Source: Serripes groenlandicus
Lineage: Eukaryota; Mollusca; Bivalvia; Cardiida; Cardiidae
Assembly (NCBI GenBank): GCA_031761405.1
Contig: JASEVX010000017.1
Coordinates: 10,869,580-10,933,579 of the forward strand
Direction of reading: 5' to 3'
DNA: 64,000 nucleotides
Within the stretch, counting starts at the first letter, position 1, and the number at the start of each line of letters is the position of its first letter. Under the pieces are notes generated by a model, which saw only the letters and a program-made list of their open reading frames with translations, was not told the origin of the DNA and did no database searches. The position numbers were made by a program, and so were the translations under genes. This document shows, piece by piece, positions 32,804-43,719 of this stretch.

Positions 32804-33064
32804 CAATTACCACATATAAACGCCTTTTTAAGCTTCTCAAGCAGACGACCTTTTGAAAAAACAATGATTTCAACTCTATTCAATAATTACGCTTTCATTT
32901 AAATACATTTTCCATGTAAGGACCCATTCGGAATACCTCGGTGATGAATGCTTCACCAATAGATGATGAAGGATTACGGAATTACCCGAGGAGTTCCGAT
33001 TGGTAAGGACCTAGACGTTTCCGAGTCGTTTGATGCACACGTATTGTATGTGAGAAAAGGCTTA
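32800..33064. mobile_element. Family A MITE, degenerate, with nested 78-bp insert
   Basis: Shares the TTAA of the previous copy. TTAACAATTACCACATATA to GTATGTGAGAAAAGGCTTA. Interrupted at 32925-33002. Confidence 0.6.
32925..33002. mobile_element. 78-bp palindromic insertion with 9-bp duplication
   Basis: GTAAGGACC at 32916-32924 and 33003-33011. The ends CATTCGGAATACCTCGG and CCGAGGAGTTCCGATTG pair at 14 of 17 positions. It is the size of a minimal hAT-type MITE. Confidence 0.68.
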
Positions 33065-33109
33065 TGAGACTCTTGTCGTAGGTTCTAATCTGTGTGTCGA
33101 TTGATATGT

Positions 33110-33236
33110 TTTAATAGGGTTTTACGCCGTTTTCTACATAAGAACAGTTATATCACGGCGACAATTAACTTGTTCATGTTATTTTGGTAAACAAACCAGT
33201 ACTAGGATAGGAAATGTGCCTTGCCGAAGGGCACTA
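33110..33236 (-). mobile_element. SINE-2, 5'-truncated
   Basis: TAGGGTTTTACGCCGTTTTC, CAGTTATATCACGGCGACAA, GGTAAACAAACCAGTACTAG, GTGCCTTGCCGAAGGGCAC. Confidence 0.82.
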
Positions 33237-33328
33237 TAACCTATCTACTTTATTGCAACTAACATAAAAGTGCAGGGTTTTTTTTTTTTTACATAAAAAA
33301 AGGTTATGTATTGATAACTATGGCTCCT

Positions 33329-33341
33329 TTGAATCCTAATT
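33329..33341. repeat. LINE target-site duplication, left copy
   Basis: TTGAATCCTAATT, identical to 39668-39680. It defines the 5' end of the inserted element. Confidence 0.88.
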
Positions 33342-34045
33342 TACCCCTGCCGGTGGGGGTTAGAATACGCCGGCTGTCCGTCCTACAAGGGGTAGAAGTC
33401 CCCTAATGGACCCGCCTGTTTGCCGTGGGTGGATACTCGTAAGCAGGAAACGAGGATCCTGGCAGTTGAGGGAAGCGCAGGGATCTCCGGCTTTCCAACA
33501 CACTGCTTTGGCCTCTGCTTCGGTGTAAACGGGAGCCTAGATGAGCCCGATCTAGTGCAAACGGCTGGTCATATATTAGATTTAGGCACACTTTTTCTTT
33601 TCTTACAAATACATGTATGTTAACTGTAAGGGTGTTAAAATGTCATAAATATCTGTGCATGTATCTACGTATAAGTTTGTTTTTTTCACTTGAAAATATT
33701 CCATCCGATCGTTTCTTTCATTTCATATACACCAACTTTATATTATATGTGTCATATTTAATTTGCATAAAGTTTACAGTTTATTGTGCCTCGTCTTTTA
33801 TAGGCTAATGGGCTAATTGGGTGTCGCGGATGTTTTGGTCGGGGGCACTGACTTGCATGGCGGATCCCTGATATGGGGGACACATCCATGTTCTTCCTTG
33901 TCGCGCTAACTTATTTGCGGTATCTAGTTATACCATCTGTGGACCCCTGACACGAGGAGCTGGATTTCCGCTCCATATATCGTGTTCCCTTGTTGGACTC
34001 CGTGGCGGGTGGGGGCCGCGGTTGACGAAAAATAAAAACTTGGAT
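33342..34045 (+). promoter_or_regulatory. LINE 5' UTR, presumed internal promoter
   Basis: About 700 bases, GC-rich at the start and around 33400-33560, AT-rich in the middle. Full-length LINEs carry an internal polymerase II promoter here; I see no specific box that proves it. ATG-initiated frames in it are short. Confidence 0.55.
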
Positions 34046-35680
34046 ATGTATCCTCAAACCAAAAAACGCACTTGTACTGAAATGGACTCGGACTCCGATA
34101 TCGACAAACAAAATGGCAACACTTCAAACCCTTCATTCCCCCGATTCTTATTGATTGAATCAAATTTGCCTGAACAAGCTATAACTTCCCTTTCACCTTT
34201 CGTCATTCAGAAATGCCTTCTTTCTCTTGCTGGTTTACCTAAGTCTGTTAAAAAATTGAAATCAGGTGCTCTCCTCATTGAAGTTGAGAAGAAAGCACAT
34301 GCAGACAACCTCTTAAAATTAAAAACCTTTTTCAATATCTCTGCCAAATGCTCTGCCCATAATACTCTTAATACGTCAAAAGGAATTATAAGATGCCCAG
34401 ATCTTGCAGGAGTTTCTGAGGAGGAAATTGCTTCTGAACTGGCCGGCCAACTGGTCGTCCATGTCAGAAGGATGACTTCCTACAGGGACAGTATCAAGAG
34501 ACCAACAAACACCTTGGTGCTAACATTCAATACAGCCATTTTGCCAAGATCCCTTAAAGTTGGATACTTGAATGTCCCTGTTGACATGTACATCCCTAAC
34601 CCATTGCAATGTTACACCTGTTATAAGTATGGCCATCATGAATCAAAATGCCGAAAAACTACAGAAGAAAAGGTTTGCCGTCGTTGCACTGCGTTATGTT
34701 CAGAACATGATGCAGATGTGAATGAATGTAAAAATGCACTTAAATGTTCAAACTGTGGTGGTGAGCATTATTCTACCTCCCGCTCCTGCCTTGTGTGGAA
34801 ACGGGAGAAGGAGATTGTTACCGTCAAGTGTAAAGAAGGTCTTTCTTTTCCTGAGGCGAAGAAAATTGTTGAAACCCGATTCAATTTGACTGTTTCATAT
34901 GCTAATGTCACCAAAAACAACTCAGGACCAACTACTATCAGGCCTGTTGTCAATACACCGCCACCCTCACAAGAATGTACTACATGCCATCGCCTTTTGA
35001 AGATTCTATCTCAAAAGTTTCCTGACATCAGTTTACAGTTAAAAGCAATTATGTCAAATGAACAGCCCTCTACTTCTATCCTTTCTTCATTACCATCAAT
35101 GAACAAAGACACCTGTAGCAATACTGCATCTTCTTCGAAAGAAAATGAGTCTTCTTCTAAACAAATTGAGTCTTCTTCTAAAGAAATTAGGTCACCTTCT
35201 CCTGGAGGGGTTGAGTCTTCTCCTAGAGAAATTAAATTATCTTCTTCTGGAGAGATTGAGTCTTCTCCTGGAGGGATTGGGTCCTCTTCCAGGGAAGTTG
35301 ATTCTTCAAAAGGAAAGGAATCTTCTAAAGTTGTAAAAAATAATTCAAACCATACAAGTAAATCACCTGATACGAAAAAATCTTCAATTATTTCACTTAA
35401 ACCAAACCAACAAAACAAACCAAAGTTAAAATTACACTCAAAGCCCGATTCTGAAGGCTTCGAGAAACAAAAAACTAAAAAAAATAAGGTCCAATTAGAT
35501 AGAGCTAGTGACTCTAAACCTAAAATTACAAATCGTTATCAGACATTGGATGACATGGAGACACAGGAAACTGAGCCTCCGAGTCCATGGTCGGGTACAA
35601 CAGATGACTGGAATCAAAACATTGATTCCTGGCATAATGCGATACCTGAAATCAAAATTTGTGAACCTGTATCGAAATGA
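34046..35680 (+). CDS. LINE ORF1 protein, gag-like RNA-binding
   Basis: The first ATG in the open frame is at 34046 and gives 544 residues. The frame stays open to a TTG at 34022, but ATG is the likelier start. Three knuckles are visible: CYTCYKYGHHESKC (C189-C202, CX2CX4HX4C), a cysteine-rich middle segment from C211, and CSNCGGEHYSTSRSC (CX2CX3HX6C, C234-C248). A Cys pair near 310 (CTTC) follows, then a serine-rich tail with degenerate SSSKEI-like units made by a local repeat at 35130-35320, then a lysine-rich stretch. Known role: binds the element's RNA and forms the ribonucleoprotein for reverse transcription. The stop overlaps the ORF2 start by four bases (ATGA). Confidence 0.93.
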   Translation: MYPQTKKRTCTEMDSDSDIDKQNGNTSNPSFPRFLLIESNLPEQAITSLSPFVIQKCLLSLAGLPKSVKKLKSGALLIEVEKKAHADNLLKLKTFFNISAKCSAHNTLNTSKGIIRCPDLAGVSEEEIASELAGQLVVHVRRMTSYRDSIKRPTNTLVLTFNTAILPRSLKVGYLNVPVDMYIPNPLQCYTCYKYGHHESKCRKTTEEKVCRRCTALCSEHDADVNECKNALKCSNCGGEHYSTSRSCLVWKREKEIVTVKCKEGLSFPEAKKIVETRFNLTVSYANVTKNNSGPTTIRPVVNTPPPSQECTTCHRLLKILSQKFPDISLQLKAIMSNEQPSTSILSSLPSMNKDTCSNTASSSKENESSSKQIESSSKEIRSPSPGGVESSPREIKLSSSGEIESSPGGIGSSSREVDSSKGKESSKVVKNNSNHTSKSPDTKKSSIISLKPNQQNKPKLKLHSKPDSEGFEKQKTKKNKVQLDRASDSKPKITNRYQTLDDMETQETEPPSPWSGTTDDWNQNIDSWHNAIPEIKICEPVSK

Positions 35681-38600
35681 ATTCCATAATCCAGTGGAAC
35701 TGTCGTGGATTTAAAGCCAATTTTGAAGAATTGTCTCAATTAGTTAATGAAAAGAAACCAGTAGCTTTATGCTTACAAGAAACATTTTTAAAAGATAATG
35801 ATAGTCTTTCTCTTAAATATCATTCATGTTATCATAAAACTTCCGACGCAAGTGCTCGAGCTTGTGGTGGGGTAGCAATATGTGTTAACAACTCTGTTCC
35901 CCATAGCTTAGTCTCACTTACTACAACTCTGCAGGCAACTGCGGTAAGAATTTCATTGAGCAAAACAATTACCCTATGTTCTTTGTATCTTCCGCCAAGT
36001 CAGCCTCTTGATACCGACAAGCTGGTTGAGCTTGTCAGTCAGCTTCCGACACCTTTTATGATAGTTGGTGACTTCAATTCACACAATAAGTTGTGGGGAT
36101 GTAGTGACACCAATAACAAAGGCCAAATATTAGAAGATTTTATTTTTAAACATGACCTTTGTATTTTGAATAATAAATCTCACACCTATCTGCATCCTGC
36201 TACTGGTTCTTACTCATCTCTTGATCTTTCTATTTGTAGTCCTGATATATTTGTTGACTTTAAGTGGAAGGTGGAAGACGACCTTCATGGAAGTGATCAT
36301 TTCCCTATAATTATCACTGAAACCGGGCCATCTGTCCAGGGGCGACCGAGACGATGGAGGCTCCACAAAGCGAACTGGAATTTATTCCAGATGCGATGTG
36401 AACGTTCCATTAATCCGGATGCTTTCTTGGAATGTGATGACCCTACACAACTATTTACATCTTTAATGTATCAGGCTGCTAAAGAGGCAATTCCCCAAAC
36501 TTCGACAAATCCAAAGCACCCTCGCAAACCTTGGTTTGATGAAGATTGCAAAAAGGCTATAGGAACACGCAAATCGGCTTTAAGGCAGTTTAACCTGAGG
36601 CCAACCCATCAAAATCATGTATACTTTAAAATAGCTAGAGCAAAAGCTCGTAAAACTATTAAGCACAGTAAACGTGCGTCTTGGAGACAGTATGTATCTA
36701 GATTAAATTCTAGATCGTCTGTCAAAAAGACATGGGACATGATAAGGAAAATAAAAGGAAAGAGCAGTTCGCTTAGTGTGAATCATCTGAACACCTCGGA
36801 CGGTGTTGCTACTTCAAAGAAGGATATTGCCGATACGTTGGCAGATTCCTTTGCACAGAAGTCGTCCTCTTCAAACTATTCTCCAAAGTTTCAAAAATTT
36901 CAACAGCAGAGGGAGAAACGGAAAATTAACTTTAAATCGAAAAATGAAGAGGCCTATAATAAAGCTTTTACGTTAAAAGAATTAAAATCGGCTCTAAAGA
37001 AGTGCCATGATACCGCTGCGGGTTCAGATGATATACACTATCAACTGATTAAGCATTTACCTTTCCGATCCCTTTCTTGTTTACTTGACGTCTATAATCA
37101 GGTTTGGCGAACGGGAAATCTCCCGAGATCTTGGAAAGAGGCCATCGTTATTCCAATTCCCAAGCCTGGTAAAGATACAACTAATCCTGGGAATTATCGT
37201 CCTATAGCCTTAACTAGCTGTATATGTAAAACCATGGAAAGAATGGTGAACGACAGACTTGTTTGGTTTCTCGAAAAGAACAAACTTATTACTACTTTCC
37301 AGTCTGGTTTTCGTAAACATAGAAGCACAATGGATCATTTGATTCGTTTTGAAACTTTTATTAGAGAAGCATTCATTAAAAAGGAACACGTTGTCTCCGT
37401 CTTCTTTGACTTAGAAAGTGCATATGACACTACCTGGAAATATGGTATTATGAATGACCTCTATGATTATGGAATAAGAGGTCGCCTTGCTTTTTTCATT
37501 TCTGCTTTTTTAAATGAACGTCAGTTTAAAGTTCGTGTTGGTGATACTTTGTCTGATCCACATGAACAGGAAATGGGTGTTCCCCAGGGATGCATTCTTT
37601 CTGTAACACTTTTTAGTGTAAAGATTAATAACATTATCAAATCTGTTAACCCTGGAGTTGAATGTTTTCTATATGTTGATGATTTCTGTATTTGCTACAG
37701 ATCAAAACATATGCATACAATTGAAAGACAACTGCAACAAGTTTTGAATAATTTGCAAAAATGGTCAAACGAAAATGGCTTTAAATTCTCTAAAAGCAAG
37801 ACCAAATGTATGCACTTTTGTCAACTTCGTAAACACCACCTAGATCCTGATTTAACACTAGATGGCACTCGTATTGACGTTGTGTCTGAATTTAAATTCC
37901 TTGGTCTATTATTCGATCCGAAACTGACTTTTGTTCTTCATATAAATTACCTTAAAAATAAATGCCAGAAGGCTTTAAATCTGTTGCGCGTTGTGTCCCA
38001 TATGGACTGGGGAGCTGACCGTAAAGTTCTCTTGAGACTTTACAGGTCGTTAATACGATCTAAATTAGACTACGCATGTATTGTTTATGGCTCAGCACGA
38101 AAATCATACATTGCATCACTTGATTCCATTCACCATCAGGGTTTACGGCTAGCCCTGGGCGCTTTTCGAACTTCGCCCGTCAAAAGTCTCTATGTAGAAG
38201 CCAATGAACCACCCTTATATTTACGTCGACAAAAACTGGCTATGCAGTATCTTTTAAAACTTAAGTCTAACCCTTCAAATCCCACTCATAGAGTTGTTTT
38301 TAAACCTTTATACAAGGAATTATTTTTAAAGAAGGAACGGGTAATACCGCCTTTTGGTATTCGTTACGGTCCCGAAGTCGCTAAGCTTGATGTTGATCTT
38401 GAGGACATCGCGAGGCAGGAGATTTCAGATTCTCCACCTTGGACTCGAAATAGTCCATCATTCATTTATGATCTTGCGACTGATAAAAAGGCCTGCACAG
38501 ATCCTATTGTTTTTAAATCCAAGTATATGGAAATTAAAAATACATATTATAACTTTGAGCATATTTATACAGATGGTTCTAAGGACGGAAAAAAGGCTGC

Positions 38601-39354
38601 TGCCGCTGCAGTTCATGATGGCGATGTGATAACATTTCGGTTGCCAAATAATGCTTCTATATTTTCTGCCGAGTTAAAGGCAATTCATTTGGCTTTGGAC
38701 CATATTGAATCCGACGGTTATTGGCGATATATTATTTTTACTGACTCATTGTCTGCTATGCAGGCACTTCAGAATGACAAAATAGATAACCCTATTGTTG
38801 TTAACCTCCTTTCTAAGTTATCGCGTATTTGTGCAACAGCACATGTGGTGTTTTGCTGGATCCCCAGTCATATGGGCATTCACGGTAATGAACATGCTGA
38901 CTTGGCAGCAAAGTCTGCTCTTTTACAAGATATTTCACCTTTTAAAATACCTTATTCCGATTTTAAACCTTTAATAAATGTTTTACATCACGATAAGTGG
39001 CAAAGTGATTGGAATGAGCAAGTAAATAATAAACTGCACTCGATCAAGTCAGTACTTGGTGAGTGGCTGCCGGCTTATAGATCCTGTCGCCGAGAAGAAA
39101 TTGTCCTTGCTCGTTTACGCATTGGGCACACATGGTTAACTCATGCGTACTTACTGAAGGGTGAGGAAGCACCTCAGTGTATTCCATGTTTTACACAACT
39201 TTCAATACAACACATTCTTCTGGAATGTGCTGATTTCGCTCCAATACGTGATAGATTTTTCAGGGCTCAAAGTATGCGTCAGCTCTTTGAGTCTGTCAAA
39301 CCTGAACTTCTATTTGATTTCCTTAGGGAAATTAATATTTTTAATAAAATATGA
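35677..39354 (+). CDS. LINE ORF2: endonuclease, reverse transcriptase, RNase H
   Basis: 1225 residues, no interruptions. Endonuclease, about 1-235: QWNCRG (N8), QETFL (E35), VGDFNSH (D132), GSDHFPI (D207, H208). Reverse transcriptase, about 470-760: PIPKPGKD, NYRPIALTS, FDLESAYD (D578), GVPQGCILS, and FLYVDDFCI with Y666-V-D-D669. RNase H, about 960-1085: IYTDGSKDG (D966), AELKAIHLAL (E999), FTDSLSAM (D1023), WIPSHMGIHGNEHADLA (D1075). A C-terminal zinc-knuckle-like CX2CX7HX4C follows in QCIPCFTQL and QHILLEC. All catalytic residues I looked for are present. It nicks the target and reverse-transcribes the element RNA. The ATGA overlap with ORF1 suggests termination-reinitiation translation. 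Confidence 0.96.
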   Translation: MNSIIQWNCRGFKANFEELSQLVNEKKPVALCLQETFLKDNDSLSLKYHSCYHKTSDASARACGGVAICVNNSVPHSLVSLTTTLQATAVRISLSKTITLCSLYLPPSQPLDTDKLVELVSQLPTPFMIVGDFNSHNKLWGCSDTNNKGQILEDFIFKHDLCILNNKSHTYLHPATGSYSSLDLSICSPDIFVDFKWKVEDDLHGSDHFPIIITETGPSVQGRPRRWRLHKANWNLFQMRCERSINPDAFLECDDPTQLFTSLMYQAAKEAIPQTSTNPKHPRKPWFDEDCKKAIGTRKSALRQFNLRPTHQNHVYFKIARAKARKTIKHSKRASWRQYVSRLNSRSSVKKTWDMIRKIKGKSSSLSVNHLNTSDGVATSKKDIADTLADSFAQKSSSSNYSPKFQKFQQQREKRKINFKSKNEEAYNKAFTLKELKSALKKCHDTAAGSDDIHYQLIKHLPFRSLSCLLDVYNQVWRTGNLPRSWKEAIVIPIPKPGKDTTNPGNYRPIALTSCICKTMERMVNDRLVWFLEKNKLITTFQSGFRKHRSTMDHLIRFETFIREAFIKKEHVVSVFFDLESAYDTTWKYGIMNDLYDYGIRGRLAFFISAFLNERQFKVRVGDTLSDPHEQEMGVPQGCILSVTLFSVKINNIIKSVNPGVECFLYVDDFCICYRSKHMHTIERQLQQVLNNLQKWSNENGFKFSKSKTKCMHFCQLRKHHLDPDLTLDGTRIDVVSEFKFLGLLFDPKLTFVLHINYLKNKCQKALNLLRVVSHMDWGADRKVLLRLYRSLIRSKLDYACIVYGSARKSYIASLDSIHHQGLRLALGAFRTSPVKSLYVEANEPPLYLRRQKLAMQYLLKLKSNPSNPTHRVVFKPLYKELFLKKERVIPPFGIRYGPEVAKLDVDLEDIARQEISDSPPWTRNSPSFIYDLATDKKACTDPIVFKSKYMEIKNTYYNFEHIYTDGSKDGKKAAAAAVHDGDVITFRLPNNASIFSAELKAIHLALDHIESDGYWRYIIFTDSLSAMQALQNDKIDNPIVVNLLSKLSRICATAHVVFCWIPSHMGIHGNEHADLAAKSALLQDISPFKIPYSDFKPLINVLHHDKWQSDWNEQVNNKLHSIKSVLGEWLPAYRSCRREEIVLARLRIGHTWLTHAYLLKGEEAPQCIPCFTQLSIQHILLECADFAPIRDRFFRAQSMRQLFESVKPELLFDFLREINIFNKI

Positions 39355-39667
39355 TTATTTCTTAAATCGTGCTTTTGCACAATCGTGCTTTTGCACATGC
39401 ATTTTCTCAGATATTGTTTATCTTTATGTTAAGTATTACATAGTAGTGTTTGGCTTCTTTGCCTAAATTCTGTTTTACATTGTTTTACATGTCGTTTTAT
39501 ATTAATGTTAATTATCGCGTACATCATGTTTGATTGTTTTGTCTAATAAACTGGTTAGTTATATTTCAATTTTAATCATTTCATAATTTACAGTAAGTAA
39601 ATTATTAAGCGCCCAAAATGACCTTAGTTGTCGACGGGCCTTAAAACACCATTCATTCATTCATTCA
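39355..39667 (+). other. LINE 3' UTR and CATT tail
   Basis: About 310 bases, ending in ATGACCTTAGTTGTCGACG, TTAAAACA and (CATT)n. The last ~45 bases are the likely reverse-transcriptase recognition end. They match the tail of the SINE at 47432-47651. Confidence 0.85.
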
Positions 39668-39680
39668 TTGAATCCTAATT
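39668..39680. repeat. LINE target-site duplication, right copy
   Basis: TTGAATCCTAATT directly after the CATT tail. A T or TT shared with the tail leaves the exact border uncertain by 1-2 bases. Confidence 0.88.
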
Positions 39681-39934
39681 CGGCCATTCATTATTTTCGA
39701 TGATTGAAATGTGTCTGGCTTTATTGTCTTCCACTATTTCGGAGAAGGCCCGTGCAGGAAGGCTGCCAGTTGCCGGTTAAAATGATGTGTGGTGTACTTA
39801 AAGCGACGTTAAAATGCAATCGATAAAACTTCGTGTTACGTTTGTCATACATTTTTAATTTAGTTCAAATCGTTTTATTACTTAGTATCATTACAAGGGT
39901 TTTGGGGAATTTTGCTTATACTCAGTTACCTTTT

Positions 39935-42900
39935 GTATGGTGTTTTACACCGCTTTTAAACACTTGCTGAGTTACAGATGTTAGGTTACCAGTACTACTG
40001 GTCCATTTAATCCGACACAAGAGTTACAGATGTTAGGTTACCAGTACTACTGGTCCATTTAATCCGACACAAGAGTTACAGATGTTAGGTTACCAGTAAT
40101 ACTGGTCCATTTAATCCGACACAAGAGTTACAGATGTTAGGTTACCAGTACTACTGGTCCATTTAATCCGACACAAGAGTTACAGATGTTAGGTTACCAG
40201 TACTACTGGTCTATTTAATAAGACACAAGAGTTACAGATGTTAGGTTACCAGTACTACTGGTCCATTTAATCCGACACAAGAGTTACAGATGTTAGGTTA
40301 CCAGTACTACTGGTCCATTTAATCCGACACAAGAGTTACAGATGTTAGGTTACCAGTACTACTGGTCCATTTAATCCGACACAAGAGTTACAGATGTTAG
40401 GTTACCAGTACTACTGGTCCATTTAATCCGACACAAGAGTTACAGATGTTAGGTTACCAGTACTACTGGTCCATTTAATCCGACACAACAGTTACAGATG
40501 GTAGGTTACCAGTACTACTGGTCTATTCAATCCGACACAAGAGTTACAGATGTTAGGTTACCAGTACTACTGGTTCATTTAATCAGACACAAGAGTTACA
40601 GATGGTAGGTTACCAGTACTACTGGTTCATTTAATCCGACACAAGAGTTACATATGTTAGGTTACCAGTACTACTGGTCTATTCAATCCGACACAAGAGT
40701 TACATATGTTAGGTTACCAGTACTACTGGTCCATTTAATCAGACACAAGCGAGTCAGATGTTAGGTTACCAGTACTACTGGTCTATTCAATCCGACACAA
40801 GAGTTACAGATGTTAGGTTACCAGTACTACTGGTCTATTTAATCCGACACAAGAGTTACAGATGTTAGGTTACCAGTATTACTGGTCCATTTAATCAGAC
40901 ACAACAGTTACATATGGTAGGTTACCAGTACTACTGGTCTATTCAATCCGACACAAGAGTTACAGATGTTAGGTTACCAGTACTACTGGTCTATTTAATC
41001 CGACACAAGAGTTACAGATGTTAGGTTACCAGTATTACTGGTCCATTTAATCAGACACAACAGTTACAGATGGTAGGTTACCAGTATTACTGGTCCATTT
41101 AATCCGACACAAGAGTTACAGATGGTAGGTTACCAGTACTACTGGTCTATTCAATCCGACACAAGAGTTACAGATGTTAGGTTACCAGTACTACTGGTTC
41201 ATTTAATCAGACACAAGAGTTACAGATGGTAGGTTACCAGTACTACTGGTTCATTTAATCAGACACAAGAGAGTCAGATGTTAGGTTACCAGTACTACTG
41301 GTCTATTCAATCCGACACAAGAGTTACATATGTTAGGTTACCAGTACTACTGGTCCATTTAATCAGACACAAGCGAGTCAGATGTTAGGTTACCAGTACT
41401 ACTGGTCTATTCAATCCGACACAAGAGTTACAGATGTTAGGTTACCAGTACTACTGGTCTATTTAATCCGACACAAGAGTTACAGATGTTAGGTTACCAG
41501 TACTACTGGTCTATTTAATCCGACACAAGAGTTACAGATGTTAGGTTACCAGTACTACTGGTCCATTAAATCCGACACAAGAGTTACAGATGTTAGGTTA
41601 CCAGTACTACTGGTCCATTTAATCAGACACAAGAGTTACAGATGGTAGGTTACCAGTATTACTGGTTCATTTAATCCGACACAAGAGTTACAGATGGTAG
41701 GTTACCAGTACTACTGGTCTATTTAATCCGACACAAGAGTTACAGATGGTAGGTTACCAGTATTACTGGTCCATTTAATCCGACACAAGAGTTACAGATG
41801 TTAGGTTACCAGTACTACTGGTCCATTTAATCAGACACAAGAGTTACAGATGGTAGGTTACCAGTACTACTGGTTCATTTAATCAGACACAAGAGAGTCA
41901 GATGTTAGGTTACCAGTACTACTGGTCTATTCAATCCGACACAAGAGTTACAGATGTTAGGTTACCAGTACTACTGGTCCATTTAATCAGACACAAGCGA
42001 GTCAGATGTTAGGTTACCAGTACTACTGGTCTATTCAATCCGACACAAGAGTTACAGATGTTAGGTTACCAGTACTACTGGTCTATTTAATCCGACACAA
42101 GAGTTACAGATGTTAGGTTACCAGTACTACTGGTCTATTTAATCCGACACAAGAGTTACAGATGTTAGGTTACCAGTACTACTGGTCCATTTAATCCGAC
42201 ACAAGAGTTACAGATGTTAGGTTACCAGTACTACTGGTCCATTTACTCAGACACAAGAGTTACAGATGATAGGTTACCAGTACTACTGGTTCATTTAATC
42301 CGACACAAGAGTTACAGATGTTAGGTTACCAGTACTACTGGTCCATTTAATCAGACACAAGAGTTACAGATGGTAGGTTACCAGTACTACTGGTTCATTT
42401 AATCAGACACAAGAGTTACAGATGTTAGGTTACCAGTACTACTGGTCCATTTAATCAGACACAATAGTTACAGATGGTAGGTTACCAGTATTACTGGTTC
42501 ATTTAATCCGACACAAGAGTTACAGATGGTAGGTTACCAGTACTACTGGTCTATTTAATCCGACACAAGAGTTACAGATGGTAGGTTACCAGTATTACTG
42601 GTCCATTTAATCCGACACAAGAGTTACAGATGTTAGGTTACCAGTACTACTGGTCCATTTAATCAGACACAAGAGTAATAGATGGTAGGTTACCAGTACT
42701 ACTGGTTCATTTAATCAGACACAAGAGAGTCAGATGTTAGGTTACCAGTACTACTGGTCTATTCAATCCGACACAAGAGTTACAGATGTTAGGTTACCAG
42801 TACTACTGGTCCATTTAATCAGACACAAGCGAGTCAGATGTTAGGTTACCAGTACTACTGGTCTATTCAATCCGACACAAGAGTTACAGATGTTAGGTTA

Positions 42901-43340
42901 CCAGTACTACTGGTCTATTTAATCCGACACAAGAGTTACAGATGTTAGGTTACCAGTACTACTGGTCTATTTAATCCGACACAAGAGTTACAGATGTTAG
43001 GTTACCAGTACTACTGGTCCATTTAATCCGACACAAGAGTTACAGATGTTAGGTTACCAGTACTACTGGTCCATTTAATCCGACACAAGCGAGTTAGATG
43101 GTAGGTTACCAGTACCAGTGACAAGAGAGTCAGATGGTAGGTTACCAGTACCAGTGACAAGTGACTCAGATAGTAGGTTACCAGTATTACCATTACCAGT
43201 GACAAGAGAGTCAGCCCCAATCCTAACCCCCTCAATCCTGAGTGCCAAGGAGGAAAAGTCATTACTAACAGTTTTAAAAGTATTTGGTTGACCCGGCCGG
43301 GGATCGAACCTACATCCTCCCGAGGCGGACTCATTTCAGA
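39935..43340 (-). mobile_element. SINE-3 copy expanded internally by a minisatellite
   Basis: The 3' end (minus strand) is GGTGTTTTACACCGCTTTTA at about 39940. The tRNA-derived head is at 43285-43330 with reverse B-box GGGGATCGAACCTACATCC. Between them one body segment is repeated about 60 times. Confidence 0.75.
39971..43213. repeat. 52-bp minisatellite, about 60 copies
   Basis: GTTACAGATGTTAGGTTACC + AGTACTACTGGTCC + ATTTAATCCGACACAAGA, period 52 (39971, 40023 ...). Variants (GTCTATTCAATCC, AGACACAAGCGAGTC, GATGGTAGG) recur in blocks. From about 43086 the units shorten and decay to CCAGTGACAAGAGAGTCAG. Confidence 0.96.
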
Positions 43341-43358
43341 TACGAATACTCACGGGTC

Positions 43359-43621
43359 GAGCCCCTGTACCTCAATCGGTAGCGACGCGGGCTGTCAATC
43401 CAGGGGTTGTGAGTTCGAATCCCGGCTCGGCCAACTTTCTTTCCGACATTTGACAAAAGTCAATGCGACATGCATCATTCGTCTTTCACCAATTGGCTAG
43501 GTCTATGTGGAAAAGCAGCCAGTTACTTGGTAAGATTGCTGTGTGGAGTACTGGTGTGAGAAAACCAGGAAATACATGAGTAGGTGAACCCCCAATTAAT
43601 CAATCAATCAATCAATCAACC
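43359..43621 (+). mobile_element. SINE-1 with 14-bp target duplication
   Basis: AATACTCACGGGTC (43345-43358) and AATACTCACAGGTC (43622-43635), one change. Head TCAATCGGTAGCGACGCGG, B-box GAGTTCGAATCCCGG. The part between GTAGGTGAAC and CCCCAATTAATC is deleted. Tail (AATC)n. Confidence 0.9.
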
Positions 43622-43719
43622 AATACTCACAGGTCCCTTTCCCATTGTATGTAATACTACGGATATTGGTAAGGATATTTATGTTGGTAGGGCGGAGTCC
43701 CGAAACCGATCCTTGCTCA

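Larger units (their letters stand above)
33342..39667 (+). mobile_element. Full-length non-LTR retrotransposon (LINE), I/Jockey-type with RNase H
   Basis: The order is a 5' UTR with GC-rich start (ACCCCTGCCGGTGGGGG), ORF1, ORF2, a short 3' UTR, and a tail of CATT repeats instead of poly(A). Identical 13-bp copies of TTGAATCCTAATT flank it at 33329-33341 and 39668-39680. Intact ORFs plus a perfect target duplication indicate a young, possibly active copy. RNase H in ORF2 and zinc-knuckle ORF1 place it in the I/Jockey superfamily. A Nimb-like assignment is only a guess; an RT phylogeny would settle it. Confidence 0.93.

Noticed and set aside
34022..34045. ORF1 start at TTG 34022
   Set aside because: The in-frame ATG at 34046 is the first standard start and gives a normal gag-like protein.
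39971..43085. Regular repeat array resembling a CRISPR
   Set aside because: Direct tandem units without unique spacers, in a eukaryotic genome; the same applies to the 38- and 33-bp arrays.
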